From CAYVCG01 sp964449985 (GTDB lineage: Bacteria > Bacillota > Clostridia > Lachnospirales > WRAX01), in assembly GCA_964449985.1 (NCBI GenBank), contig CAYVCG010000005.1, forward strand, positions 1 to 52,472: a stretch of DNA of 52,472 nucleotides. The letters are read 5' to 3'. This document shows positions 26,577 through 34,923 of this stretch, piece after piece (the first letter of the stretch is position 1; each line of letters opens with the position of its first letter). A program made the translations under genes and the position numbers. A model generated the notes under the pieces. It saw only the letters and a program-made list of their open reading frames with translations, did not search any database and had not been told where the DNA came from.

Positions 26577-27656
26577 TTGATAGATAAAAATTCTTATACA
26601 GATAAAGATGATAATTTTGATACCACTGATAAACAAGAGAATGAACAAATCTTAGAATCAGTTGAAAGTGATGCAACAGATACATATTATAATGACACAC
26701 TGTCTAAACAGGCTGTTGGTAGGCTGTTTAATGATTATGTTAAAATACAGGAAGAAGAAACGCCTGTCAAAGAAACGCAGCCCTATCAAGAGGATAGCAG
26801 CATCGCAGAGATACTTAAAAGAATTGAAAGATCAGCTCTCGGCTCTGTACTTAAAGAAAGCTCGAAAGATGGCGGTCATACTTATGATGATGATTATATA
26901 GAATATATAAATAGCATGGCTGATGGTTCCGAAAAAGATGATTCGAAACGTTATCTTGAGCAACCGGAGGCTATCAAGCAGTTAACCCAAAGGCAGAAAG
27001 TCATAAAAATGAATGATGAAGTCCAGCCGGTCAGCTTTGATAGCGGATATGAAGATAATCTGGATATAGTTTATTCTGAAAAACCTGATACAAATTCCCC
27101 AAAAGAGTTTTTTTTCAGCTATAAGTTCTTTCTTGGAGCCAGCTGTATCATTGTGCTTTTAATGTTTGCCTTTTTTATCCTTAAAATAAATTCTCTAAAC
27201 GATGAACTTGCTACTTCAAAAGAAAAGCTCGCCACCGCTAATAAGCTCAATATGAGATATGATGAGCTTGCAAAATCAAATGAACAACTTCAACAAAGGA
27301 TTTCTGAGCTTACAACAGAAAATGAATCTATTAAACAGCAATATGCTTTAAACTCAAACCCTCCCGAAGATGTCGTAACTGCTCCAGAAGATATGACGCC
27401 TATGGGTACGCCGGACTCTGATTTAGTCGCTCCTGAACCTCAACCTGAGGTCAATACGCCGCAGCAAAGCGATGTAATAAAAGATACACCTACTCCGGGA
27501 TATAAGTATAAACTAAAATCAGGTGATAATTTATCAAAAATAGCTCAAAAGGCATATGGCAGCTCAAGCAAGTATAAGGATATAATGGAGGCTAACAATA
27601 TTTCAAACGATAAATCATTGCAGATCGGTACAGAATTAATTATTCCGCAGTTATAA
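26577..27656 (+). CDS. Membrane-anchored LysM-domain protein
   Basis: A 359-residue protein that probably has its N-terminus in the cytosol and its C-terminus outside. Residues 1-175 are acidic and low in complexity, with no domain I recognise. A membrane segment lies near 180-205 (ASCIIVLLMFAFFILKI). A coiled coil follows (about 207-258), then a Pro-rich linker, and a C-terminal LysM (YKLKSGDNLSKIAQKAYG to LIIPQL) that should bind peptidoglycan. The start codon is TTG with GGGGG upstream and no better ATG. The layout suggests a link between the cytosol and the wall, for example in division or envelope assembly; no specific function is known. Rho follows 75 nt later. Confidence 0.8.
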   Translation: MIDKNSYTDKDDNFDTTDKQENEQILESVESDATDTYYNDTLSKQAVGRLFNDYVKIQEEETPVKETQPYQEDSSIAEILKRIERSALGSVLKESSKDGGHTYDDDYIEYINSMADGSEKDDSKRYLEQPEAIKQLTQRQKVIKMNDEVQPVSFDSGYEDNLDIVYSEKPDTNSPKEFFFSYKFFLGASCIIVLLMFAFFILKINSLNDELATSKEKLATANKLNMRYDELAKSNEQLQQRISELTTENESIKQQYALNSNPPEDVVTAPEDMTPMGTPDSDLVAPEPQPEVNTPQQSDVIKDTPTPGYKYKLKSGDNLSKIAQKAYGSSSKYKDIMEANNISNDKSLQIGTELIIPQL

Positions 27657-27731
27657 TCCGCAGCATAAAATAATACTGCGTCTATATTAAAGGCGCTCAA
27701 CTGCATTTATATAAAATATCAGGAGGCAATT

Positions 27732-29153
27732 ATGGAATTAAGTATACTTTCACTAGTAGAATTACGTGAAGAAGCCAAGAAATACGGTATAAAAAGCATA
27801 ACAAAATACAAAAAATCAGAGCTTATAGAGCTGGTTGAAGCCAAACAAAAGGAGCAACAGCCGAAAGAGCAACAGACCACACAGCCTCCTGAAAAAGAAC
27901 AAAAGCCTGTCTTGCTAGAATCGAACGAAGAAGAAAAAACAACCCTACAACCTCCCGAAGAGCAACAAAAGCCCGATTTAAAAGAGCTTCGGGAGCAACG
28001 CCAAAACCTTCTTGAGCAGCTTGATAGCGGCATAATTGAGGAAGGTGTTTTAGAGGTTTTGCCTGAGGGATATGGTTTTTTGCGTATGGAAAACTATTTG
28101 CCCGGAACTAAGGATATATATATCTCTCCTTCTCAAATAAGAAGATTTAACTTAAAGACTGGTGATCTTGTTCGCGGTAACATTAGAATCCCAAAAGATA
28201 ATGAAAAATTCAGTGCGTTGCTGCTTGTAAAAAGCGTCAACGGTGATAGGCCAGACATAGCCGCAAAACGCCCAAACTTCGAAGATCTCACACCTATATA
28301 CCCTACCGAAAAGCTTAAACTTGAAACCGAATCCCAAATTTGCTCCACCCGAATCATAGACTTCATTTCTCCCATAGGAAAAGGCCAAAGAGGCATGATT
28401 GTTGCACAGCCAAAAGTCGGTAAAACCGTTTTGCTTAAAGAAATAGCAAATGCCATAGCTGTCAACCATAAGGAGGTTCATCTCATCGTTCTATTGATAG
28501 ACGAACGCCCGGAAGAAGTTACGGATATGCAGCGTTCGATAGAAACCGACAATGCAGACGTTATATATTCCACGTTTGATGAACAGCCCGATCATCACAA
28601 GCGCGTCGCTGAAATGGTTTTAGAACGTGCAAAAAGGCTCGTTGAGCAAGGGAAAGACCTTGTGATTCTGCTAGATAGCATAACAAGGCTTGCGAGAGCA
28701 TATAACCTGACGATACCCCCAAGCGGTAGAACGCTTTCCGGAGGTTTAGACCCGGCGGCGTTGTATATGCCGAAAAAATTCTTCGGAGCTGCAAGAAATA
28801 TTGAAGGCGGCGGTTCTCTTACGATTCTTGCAACAGCTTTGGTGGATACGGGAAGCAAAATGGATGACGTTATTTTTGAGGAATTTAAGGGCACGGGAAA
28901 TATGGAGCTGGTTTTGGACAGACGGCTGTCAGAAAAGCGCGTTTTCCCTGCTATAGACATCGTAAAATCTGGCACGCGCCGTGAAGATCTTCTTTTATCA
29001 TCAGAGGAATTGGACGCACTTTATGTAATCAGGAGAGCCGCAAGCAATACGCATAACGTGGAGCTTACGGAGCAGGTTCTAGATATTTTATCAAAAACAA
29101 AAAGCAACGCAGAATTTGTTCGGATTATACCAACTATCGAAAAATCAAGATAA
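27732..29153 (+). CDS. rho: Transcription termination factor Rho
   Basis: A 473-residue hexameric RNA helicase. It has an N-terminal SAP-like Rho_N domain (residues 1-38), a Gln/Glu/Pro-rich linker (40-90), a cold-shock RNA-binding domain from about 102 (VLEVLPEGYGFLRM), Walker A (VAQPKVGKT) and Walker B (DLVILLDSITRLARAYN). The linker contains two copies of a short unit, QPPEKEQKPVL (51-61) and QPPEEQQKPDL (73-83). Strong AGGAGG upstream. It may be co-transcribed with the LysM gene. Confidence 0.96.
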   Translation: MELSILSLVELREEAKKYGIKSITKYKKSELIELVEAKQKEQQPKEQQTTQPPEKEQKPVLLESNEEEKTTLQPPEEQQKPDLKELREQRQNLLEQLDSGIIEEGVLEVLPEGYGFLRMENYLPGTKDIYISPSQIRRFNLKTGDLVRGNIRIPKDNEKFSALLLVKSVNGDRPDIAAKRPNFEDLTPIYPTEKLKLETESQICSTRIIDFISPIGKGQRGMIVAQPKVGKTVLLKEIANAIAVNHKEVHLIVLLIDERPEEVTDMQRSIETDNADVIYSTFDEQPDHHKRVAEMVLERAKRLVEQGKDLVILLDSITRLARAYNLTIPPSGRTLSGGLDPAALYMPKKFFGAARNIEGGGSLTILATALVDTGSKMDDVIFEEFKGTGNMELVLDRRLSEKRVFPAIDIVKSGTRREDLLLSSEELDALYVIRRAASNTHNVELTEQVLDILSKTKSNAEFVRIIPTIEKSR

Positions 29154-29187
29154 ATCTTTAAATCAACTTTATAAAACCAAACATAAA

Positions 29188-29216
29188 ACCCCTTTTATGA
29201 AATTCATAAAAGGGGT
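29188..29216. terminator. Bidirectional terminator between rho and rpsU
   Basis: A perfect 14-bp palindrome (ACCCCTTTTATGAA with its complement, one central base). TTTTATGTTT follows on the minus strand. The genes converge here. Confidence 0.8.
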
Positions 29217-29273
29217 CAATTATTTACAGATGTGAAAATGAAGGTAGGAAAAAATTACACCGCAAAAATAATC

Positions 29274-29450
29274 TTATAAATATCTGCGTTTTCTAGCCGC
29301 CTCCGATTTCTTTTTGCGCCTAACGCTTGGTTTGTCATAATGTTCTCTTTTGCGAACCTCACCCATAATACCTGCTTTAGCACAGTTTCTTTTAAAGCGG
29401 CGAAGAGCGCTGTCTAAAGATTCATTATCTTTTACCTTGACCTCTGACAT
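29274..29450 (-). CDS. rpsU: 30S ribosomal protein S21
   Basis: A 58-residue ribosomal protein: MSEVKVKDNESLDSALRRF at the start and a basic tail ending RKRRYL. An in-frame extension to 29534 exists, but GGAGGGAGGG lies just before the ATG at 29450 and the apparent promoter overlaps the extension. Confidence 0.95.
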   Translation of the reverse strand: MSEVKVKDNESLDSALRRFKRNCAKAGIMGEVRKREHYDKPSVRRKKKSEAARKRRYL

Positions 29451-29525
29451 GGTTTTCCCTCCCTCCAGTTGCCTGTAGCTCAGCTTGCAAAAAAGCAATT
29501 TACGCTTCTTTGGTATAACATATAG

Positions 29526-29554
29526 ATTATACACAAAAACTACTTCTTAGTCAA
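29526..29554 (-). promoter_or_regulatory. rpsU promoter
   Basis: TTGACT (29549-29554), 17-nt spacer, perfect TATAAT (29526-29531), leaving a leader of about 70 nt. Confidence 0.82.
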
Positions 29555-29608
29555 CAAATTTTTATCATTCTTATATTAAATTTATAATATCGACAAAATA
29601 ACGCATAG

Positions 29609-31390
29609 CTACATTTTAAATTTGATACACAATTCATTAAGCTGAACGTCTGAAACAGCACCGGGAGCGTTTGTAAGCGGGCATGATGCATCCTTTACCT
29701 TTGGAAAAGCGATGACATCGCGTATCGCCTGGCATCCGGCAAGCAGCATAACAATTCTGTCCAGCCCGAAAGCGAGCCCTCCGTGAGGCGGCGCTCCGTA
29801 TTTAAATGCATCTATTAAATGTCCGAAGTTTTCATGAGCACGTTCCGGCGTAAAGCCAAGAATATCAAACATCTTTTCCTGAATATCCTGTTGATAAATA
29901 CGCAGGCTTCCTCCGCCCAGCTCATAGCCGTTAAGAGCCAAGTCATACGCCTTTGCGCGAACTTTTGCCGGGTCTGAATCAAGATACTGCAAATCTTCAT
30001 CCATCGGTGCAGTAAACGGATGGTGCTTTGCAAAGAACCTGTTGTCCTCCTCGCTCCATTCCAAAAGCGGGAACTCAGTAATCCAGACAAATTTGAAGTC
30101 ATCCAGTTTTAGCAAGCCTTGCCTTCTGGCGATTTCCTGACGAAGCGCACCAAGCGCATCAAACACTACACTATCTTTATCGGCACAAATGAAAATTATA
30201 TCGCCTTTTTTTGCATCAAAAGCGTTTATTATCTCCTGCATCTTTTCCTCGGAAAAGAATTTGGAAATACTGCTTTTAATCTCGCCGGACTCCGGCAGGC
30301 TTATCCAAGCCAAGCCCTTTGCCCTATAATCCTTAACGAACTCCACAAGGGAATCTATCTGCTTTCTTGGCATCGCCGCGCATCTATCCGCTTTTATACC
30401 ACGAATAGACCCTCCTGCCTCAATAGCTGATTTAAACACGACAAAATCCGTATCAGAGACGATATCAGTAATATTTTTTAATTCCATACCGAAGCGCAAA
30501 TCAGGCTTATCAGAACCAAACCGTTCCATTGCTTCAAAATACGTCATACGTTTTATCGGCAAAGGAATGTCTATATTTAATACTTCTTTAAAAATTCTAT
30601 GCATAAGTCTTTCATTAACGGATATTATGTCCTCCATATTTATAAAGGACATCTCCATGTCTATCTGCGTAAACTCCGGCTGCCTGTCAGCGCGCAAATC
30701 CTCGTCACGGAAGCATTTAGCTACTTGGAAATATTTATCAAAGCCCGAAACCATCAACAATTGCTTAAAAATCTGGGGCGATTGCGGCAAGGCATAAAAG
30801 CTTCCCGGATAAACCCTGCTGGGCACGAGATAATCCCTTGCACCTTCTGGAGAGCTATTGGCCAGTATTGGTGTTTCAATCTCCAAGAAGCCTTCCTCCG
30901 AAAGAAAATTTCTCGTTACTTGTGCCGTTTTATGACGGATTATTAGGTTGTTTTGAAGCTCTGGTTTTCTTAAATCAAGATACCTATATTTAAGGCGCAT
31001 GTCCTCTTTAACGCCTTCATCCGCCACCTGAAACGGCGGAACTTCTGCCTCGGATAAAATAACCAGCTCGTCAGCGGCTATTTCTATTTTGCCGGTTCTC
31101 ATATTTTGGTTTATATCTTTATCTGCCCTTGCGCAGACAATGCCTTTAACGGCAATAACGTATTCGCCACGAACAGTTTCTGCTTTCGCAAAAATAGAGG
31201 GTTCTGCCTTATCGCCATCCACAACTACTTGCACAAGACCTTCTCTGTCTCTTATCGTTATAAATATAAGCTTGCCCAAATCACGGCGTTTATTGACCCA
31301 TCCCATAACGGTAACGCTTTGACCCACTATAGTTTCATCCACATGACCACACATATGGCTTCTCTTTAAACTTCCCATTAGTTCGCCCAT
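29609..31390 (-). CDS. aspS: Aspartyl-tRNA synthetase
   Basis: A 593-residue class II synthetase of the bacterial type. It has an N-terminal OB anticodon-binding domain (residues 15-110), a catalytic core with YRDEDLR-like motif 2 (KCFRDEDLRADRQPEFTQID) and motif 3 (GLAFGLDRIVMLL), and the bacterial GAD insertion between them. The start at 31390 is chosen because GGAGG lies 6 nt upstream; the longer ATG at 31408 would place that site inside the gene. It lies 21 nt after hisS, at the end of the relA-hemZ-hisS-aspS group. It could be discriminating or non-discriminating; no gatCAB is in view. Confidence 0.96.
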   Translation of the reverse strand: MGELMGSLKRSHMCGHVDETIVGQSVTVMGWVNKRRDLGKLIFITIRDREGLVQVVVDGDKAEPSIFAKAETVRGEYVIAVKGIVCARADKDINQNMRTGKIEIAADELVILSEAEVPPFQVADEGVKEDMRLKYRYLDLRKPELQNNLIIRHKTAQVTRNFLSEEGFLEIETPILANSSPEGARDYLVPSRVYPGSFYALPQSPQIFKQLLMVSGFDKYFQVAKCFRDEDLRADRQPEFTQIDMEMSFINMEDIISVNERLMHRIFKEVLNIDIPLPIKRMTYFEAMERFGSDKPDLRFGMELKNITDIVSDTDFVVFKSAIEAGGSIRGIKADRCAAMPRKQIDSLVEFVKDYRAKGLAWISLPESGEIKSSISKFFSEEKMQEIINAFDAKKGDIIFICADKDSVVFDALGALRQEIARRQGLLKLDDFKFVWITEFPLLEWSEEDNRFFAKHHPFTAPMDEDLQYLDSDPAKVRAKAYDLALNGYELGGGSLRIYQQDIQEKMFDILGFTPERAHENFGHLIDAFKYGAPPHGGLAFGLDRIVMLLAGCQAIRDVIAFPKVKDASCPLTNAPGAVSDVQLNELCIKFKM

Positions 31391-31411
31391 AACTGTCCTC
31401 CACTCCAAACT

Positions 31412-32662
31412 TTATCTTTTTATAAAATCCGCAATAAGACCCAACTGCACGCTAACCTGCTCGCCCGTGGCCATATCCTTTACCTTGACCATTCTTGTTT
31501 CAAGCTCATTATCACCGATAATAAATGAATATTTAGAACCCAACTTATCCGCATATTTCATCTGACCCTTAACGTTTCGTCCTAACGTATCAGTCTCTGC
31601 GGAAATGCCTTTTTTCCTTAATTCGTATACAAGTGTTTGTGCACGTTTAAATCCCTCATCGCCGATATATCCGACAAACACATCATTAGCCGGTTTAAAC
31701 GATGGTTTATTGCCCTGCTGCTCCAAAATAATTAGCAAACGCTCTAGCCCTAAACCAAAGCCACTTGCACCCATTTTAGGGCCACCAACTTCTTCTATAA
31801 GCCCGTCATAGCGGCCACCACCGCAAACAGTACTTTGAGCGCCTAAATCACAGGAAACAAACTCAAAAACCGTTCTTGTGTAATAATCCAGGCCTCTGAC
31901 GATTTTTGGGTCTACAGTAAACGTTATGCCCATACCTGTAAGGAACTTCTGCACGTCGTTAAAATGTTTACTGCATTCCTCATCCAAGCAATCCAAAACA
32001 GACGGTGCATCTTCCATAACCTTACCGCATTCGGGATTTTTGCAGTCCAAAATCCTAAGTGGGTTTTTTTCTGCGCGCTCGTTGCATGTTGGGCAAAGCT
32101 TTGATATATTATCCGTTATATACTTCTTTAATACAGCATTATAGTTCGCTCTGCAATCAACGCAGCCCAAGCTGTTTATTCTAAGCTCAATGTTTTTTAT
32201 GTTAAGCCTTCTTAAAAGCTCCCACGCCACGGATATAACCTCAGCATCGCTTGCAGCGCTGTATGAGCCAATAAACTCAACGCCAAACTGGTGCAACTCA
32301 ACCATACGGCCTTTCTGAGGGCGCTCCGCCCGAAAAGCATTGCCTATATAATACAATTTTGTCGGCTGAGGCTGAGAATGCATACCGTTTTCTATAAAAG
32401 CTCTGGCTACACCTGCCGTTAGCTCTGGCCTAAGAGAAAAGCTTCTGCCACCGCGATCCAAAAACGTAAACATCTCTTTCTGCACAACGTCCGAGGTTTC
32501 CCCCACTCCACGCTGAAAAAGATGAGTGAACTCAAAAGCAGGCGTTCTTATCTCTCCTATGCAAAAATCAGAGCAAAGCTTTCTAATAACATTTTCAACC
32601 TGCTGCCAGGCAAAAACCTCTGCTCCAAACGTATCAGCAGTACCTTTTGGCGCTTGTATCAT
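31412..32662 (-). CDS. hisS: Histidyl-tRNA synthetase
   Basis: A 416-residue class II synthetase. It has the N-terminal PKGTAD motif, motif 2 (YYIGNAFRAERPQKGRMVE), the histidine-binding signature RGLDYYTRTVFEF and a C-terminal anticodon-binding domain (residues 320-416). Its ATG overlaps the hemZ stop as ATGA, so the two are translationally coupled. No T-box leader is possible at this junction. Confidence 0.96.
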   Translation of the reverse strand: MIQAPKGTADTFGAEVFAWQQVENVIRKLCSDFCIGEIRTPAFEFTHLFQRGVGETSDVVQKEMFTFLDRGGRSFSLRPELTAGVARAFIENGMHSQPQPTKLYYIGNAFRAERPQKGRMVELHQFGVEFIGSYSAASDAEVISVAWELLRRLNIKNIELRINSLGCVDCRANYNAVLKKYITDNISKLCPTCNERAEKNPLRILDCKNPECGKVMEDAPSVLDCLDEECSKHFNDVQKFLTGMGITFTVDPKIVRGLDYYTRTVFEFVSCDLGAQSTVCGGGRYDGLIEEVGGPKMGASGFGLGLERLLIILEQQGNKPSFKPANDVFVGYIGDEGFKRAQTLVYELRKKGISAETDTLGRNVKGQMKYADKLGSKYSFIIGDNELETRMVKVKDMATGEQVSVQLGLIADFIKR

Positions 32663-34101
32663 AATAAAACACCCTTTCGTTTTCTATCAAGCATTTCATC
32701 AATTCTGTTTATATATTCGTCAACATTTTTGACGTTAAATACCCTTTCAATGCGAAACTCGTCTTCTCCGTCTATATGCGTAACAATCTTTGTGGACGCT
32801 CCCGCTCCGGTTGCGATTATGTTTTGGCGTTCACACATGATTTGAACGTTATATACACATTCATAACCAGGCTTTGCATAACCCACATTCTCGAAATTGC
32901 CTTCCGAATTTTTCTGGCGATACATATAATATGGCAAAAGCCCCATGTTTCTGCAAGCTTCTGAGGCTTCCAAAAGCATTTCCTCCATAACGGAAAGCTT
33001 TGCTATATTTTGAAAAGCAAGACTTTGTTTAAGCTCGGAAGCACGCTTTATAGCAAGCGTATGAACTGTTATGGCATTTGGGTTAAGACGGGAAATGCGT
33101 TCCATAGTGTATTTGACATCGTCAACCGTTTCGTCTGGCAAACCAAGTATAACGTCTATATTAATATTGTCAAAGCCTTCGCTTCTTGCCAGCTCATAAG
33201 CGTTCACAAATTCTAAAACGCTATGCCTTCTGCCGATTAATTGCAGCGTTTTATCATTCATTGTCTGTGGGTTGACAGAGATTCTTGTTGCGCCATATTT
33301 CTTTAATATAGCTAGCTTTTCTTTTGTAATCGTGTCTGGCCGGCCGGCCTCCACAGTAAATTCCTTTATATTTTGAATGTCGAAATTATCGTTTATAAAA
33401 TAAAGCAGTCTCTCTAGCTGTAGAGAATTTAAAGATGTCGGAGTCCCGCCGCCTATGTAAAAGCTCTCTAAATATCTTCCCTCAGCATATTGCTTACAGA
33501 ATAAAAGCTCTTTCATAAGCGCATCAATATATGAATCTACCTTTGCCCTATTTTTTTCTATCGGATATGATGCAAATGAGCAATACAAGCATGTTGTCGG
33601 GCAAAAAGGGATACCGGCATAAAACGAAATACTGTTTTTCGGGCTTGTCCTAAATACATTGGCCTCGGCTTTAGCAATTTCGATAGCAAGCGCTGCTTTT
33701 TTAGGCAGGGCAAGAAACCTATCAACCAAACGGGCTTTTATTTGTTCATCGCTTATCCCCTCCCGCCATAACGAATGCACAGATTTTGCAGGACGTATGC
33801 CCGTTATTATGCCCCAAGACGGCCGCATTCCAGTCAATCGTGATAAACAATCACATATCGTCAGCTTTATCAGCCGTTTTAATGCCTTCACGTTATTATC
33901 ATATATTTCCAAACTTTTTTCAACAACTTTTTTTCCAGACTCAAAAACGGCCGCATAGCAGTTTTCTGCCTGTATGCGGCTTAAAACGGTAATGCCTTCG
34001 CCAATTTCGGTAACGATGGCATATTTTTCATTTGGATAAAAAACTTGTATAATAGTCTGGACATCGTAAACAAAGCTATGCCCCTCAACAATAAAGTACA
34101 T
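32659..34101 (-). CDS. hemZ: HemZ-type radical SAM protein (coproporphyrinogen III oxidase-like)
   Basis: A 480-residue HemN/HemW-superfamily protein of the HemZ group. A variable N-terminal domain (1-160) precedes the radical SAM core with the CPTTCLYC motif at about residue 168, which binds the [4Fe-4S] cluster, and the YIGGGTPT motif. HemZ is annotated as oxygen-independent coproporphyrinogen dehydrogenase, but many Clostridia carrying it lack full heme pathways, so the substrate is not certain. GGAGG lies 6 nt before the ATG. The relA-MBL-hemZ-hisS-aspS order is typical of Clostridia. Confidence 0.88.
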   Translation of the reverse strand: MYFIVEGHSFVYDVQTIIQVFYPNEKYAIVTEIGEGITVLSRIQAENCYAAVFESGKKVVEKSLEIYDNNVKALKRLIKLTICDCLSRLTGMRPSWGIITGIRPAKSVHSLWREGISDEQIKARLVDRFLALPKKAALAIEIAKAEANVFRTSPKNSISFYAGIPFCPTTCLYCSFASYPIEKNRAKVDSYIDALMKELLFCKQYAEGRYLESFYIGGGTPTSLNSLQLERLLYFINDNFDIQNIKEFTVEAGRPDTITKEKLAILKKYGATRISVNPQTMNDKTLQLIGRRHSVLEFVNAYELARSEGFDNINIDVILGLPDETVDDVKYTMERISRLNPNAITVHTLAIKRASELKQSLAFQNIAKLSVMEEMLLEASEACRNMGLLPYYMYRQKNSEGNFENVGYAKPGYECVYNVQIMCERQNIIATGAGASTKIVTHIDGEDEFRIERVFNVKNVDEYINRIDEMLDRKRKGVLL

Positions 34102-34117
34102 ATTTCCTCCGATTATA

Positions 34118-34266
34118 GTGAATTTTAATTAAAATAGTAACAATTAACGTAAGTTCATTCAGGTGAGCGATCAAAGATTTTTCGCCTAAATAGGCGAAAA
34201 ACTTAAAGAGACGAACCGCTTTGAATGAATAGTTAAGTTGTTACTTCTATAGATGAAATTCACTTT
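34118..34266. repeat. Long nested palindromic element (about 150 bp)
   Basis: Outer inverted arms AGTGAATTT and AAATTCACT, then AGTAACAA with TTGTTACT, TTAAC with GTTAA, TTCATTCA with TGAATGAA, and a central hairpin TTTTTCGCCT-AAAT-AGGCGAAAAA. It fills the gap between the MBL gene (its right end touches the stop codon) and the hemZ ribosome binding site. It looks like a miniature inverted-repeat element or a processed RNA structure. A related layout lies at 50783-50892. Confidence 0.65.
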
Positions 34267-34900
34267 AAAAATCAAACATGTTCATATAAGGATTGTTCTT
34301 TTTTTCATAGCCTATAGTTGTTATGCGGTCATGCCCGGGATAAACCCGAACATCGTCTGGCAGCTGCATAAGCTTGTTCAATGAAATCCCCAATTCTGTT
34401 CCATTGCCTGTCGGAAGGTCAGTCCTGCCGACAGAGCGGTAAAACAGCGTATCTCCTGAATATAGGTTTTTATTTTCCTCGTCATAATAACATACTGATC
34501 CAAACGTATGCCCTGGCGTAAATATAACTTTTAACTTTATGCTTCCGACTTCAAATACGTCTCCATCATTAAAAGTCTTATCGACGACTATCTCGTTTTT
34601 ACGCCTTGACATTATTCCGGAACGGTTTAATTCAGAATCCTCTAACAGCTTAACCTCATTGGCCCCGGCGTAAAGCGGCGCTTTCGTAAACTCCATTACC
34701 TCTGCACAAGCCCCGATATGATCATAATGCCCATGCGTCAGCAAAATTGCTTTTATGTTAATGTTCCTAGCCTCAAGAGCCGGTATTATTTTATGAGCCT
34801 CGTCGCCCGGATCTATTATAATGCCTTCCTTTGTTTTATCATCATAAATGATATAAACGTTTTCATCTAAAAAACCAACCTGGATAACGATAGGTTCCAT
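34265..34900 (-). CDS. MBL-fold metallo-hydrolase (glyoxalase II-like)
   Basis: A 211-residue metallo-beta-lactamase-fold hydrolase of the GloB-like group. The metal-binding motif THGHYDHIG is near residue 55, with further ligand motifs TPGHTFGSV and YPGHDRIT. Such proteins sit after relA and before hemZ in many Clostridia; the substrate is unknown, though thioesters such as hydroxyacyl-bacillithiol or -CoA have been proposed for relatives. It starts 23 nt after relA and is probably in the same transcript. Confidence 0.85.
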   Translation of the reverse strand: MEPIVIQVGFLDENVYIIYDDKTKEGIIIDPGDEAHKIIPALEARNINIKAILLTHGHYDHIGACAEVMEFTKAPLYAGANEVKLLEDSELNRSGIMSRRKNEIVVDKTFNDGDVFEVGSIKLKVIFTPGHTFGSVCYYDEENKNLYSGDTLFYRSVGRTDLPTGNGTELGISLNKLMQLPDDVRVYPGHDRITTIGYEKKNNPYMNMFDF

Positions 34901-34923
34901 ATTTTATCTCTCCTTAAACGGAA

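Noticed and set aside
29460..29510. tRNA-like start (GCCTGTAGCTCAGC) on the plus strand
   Set aside because: No matching D-arm, anticodon arm, T-arm or acceptor stem follows; it is the rpsU leader read backwards.
29451..29534. N-terminal extension of rpsU
   Set aside because: S21 proteins begin at MSEVKV; a strong ribosome binding site precedes 29450 and the promoter lies in the extension.
31391..31411. T-box leader before the tRNA synthetases
   Set aside because: hisS overlaps hemZ and aspS follows hisS by only about 20 nt, so there is no room for one.
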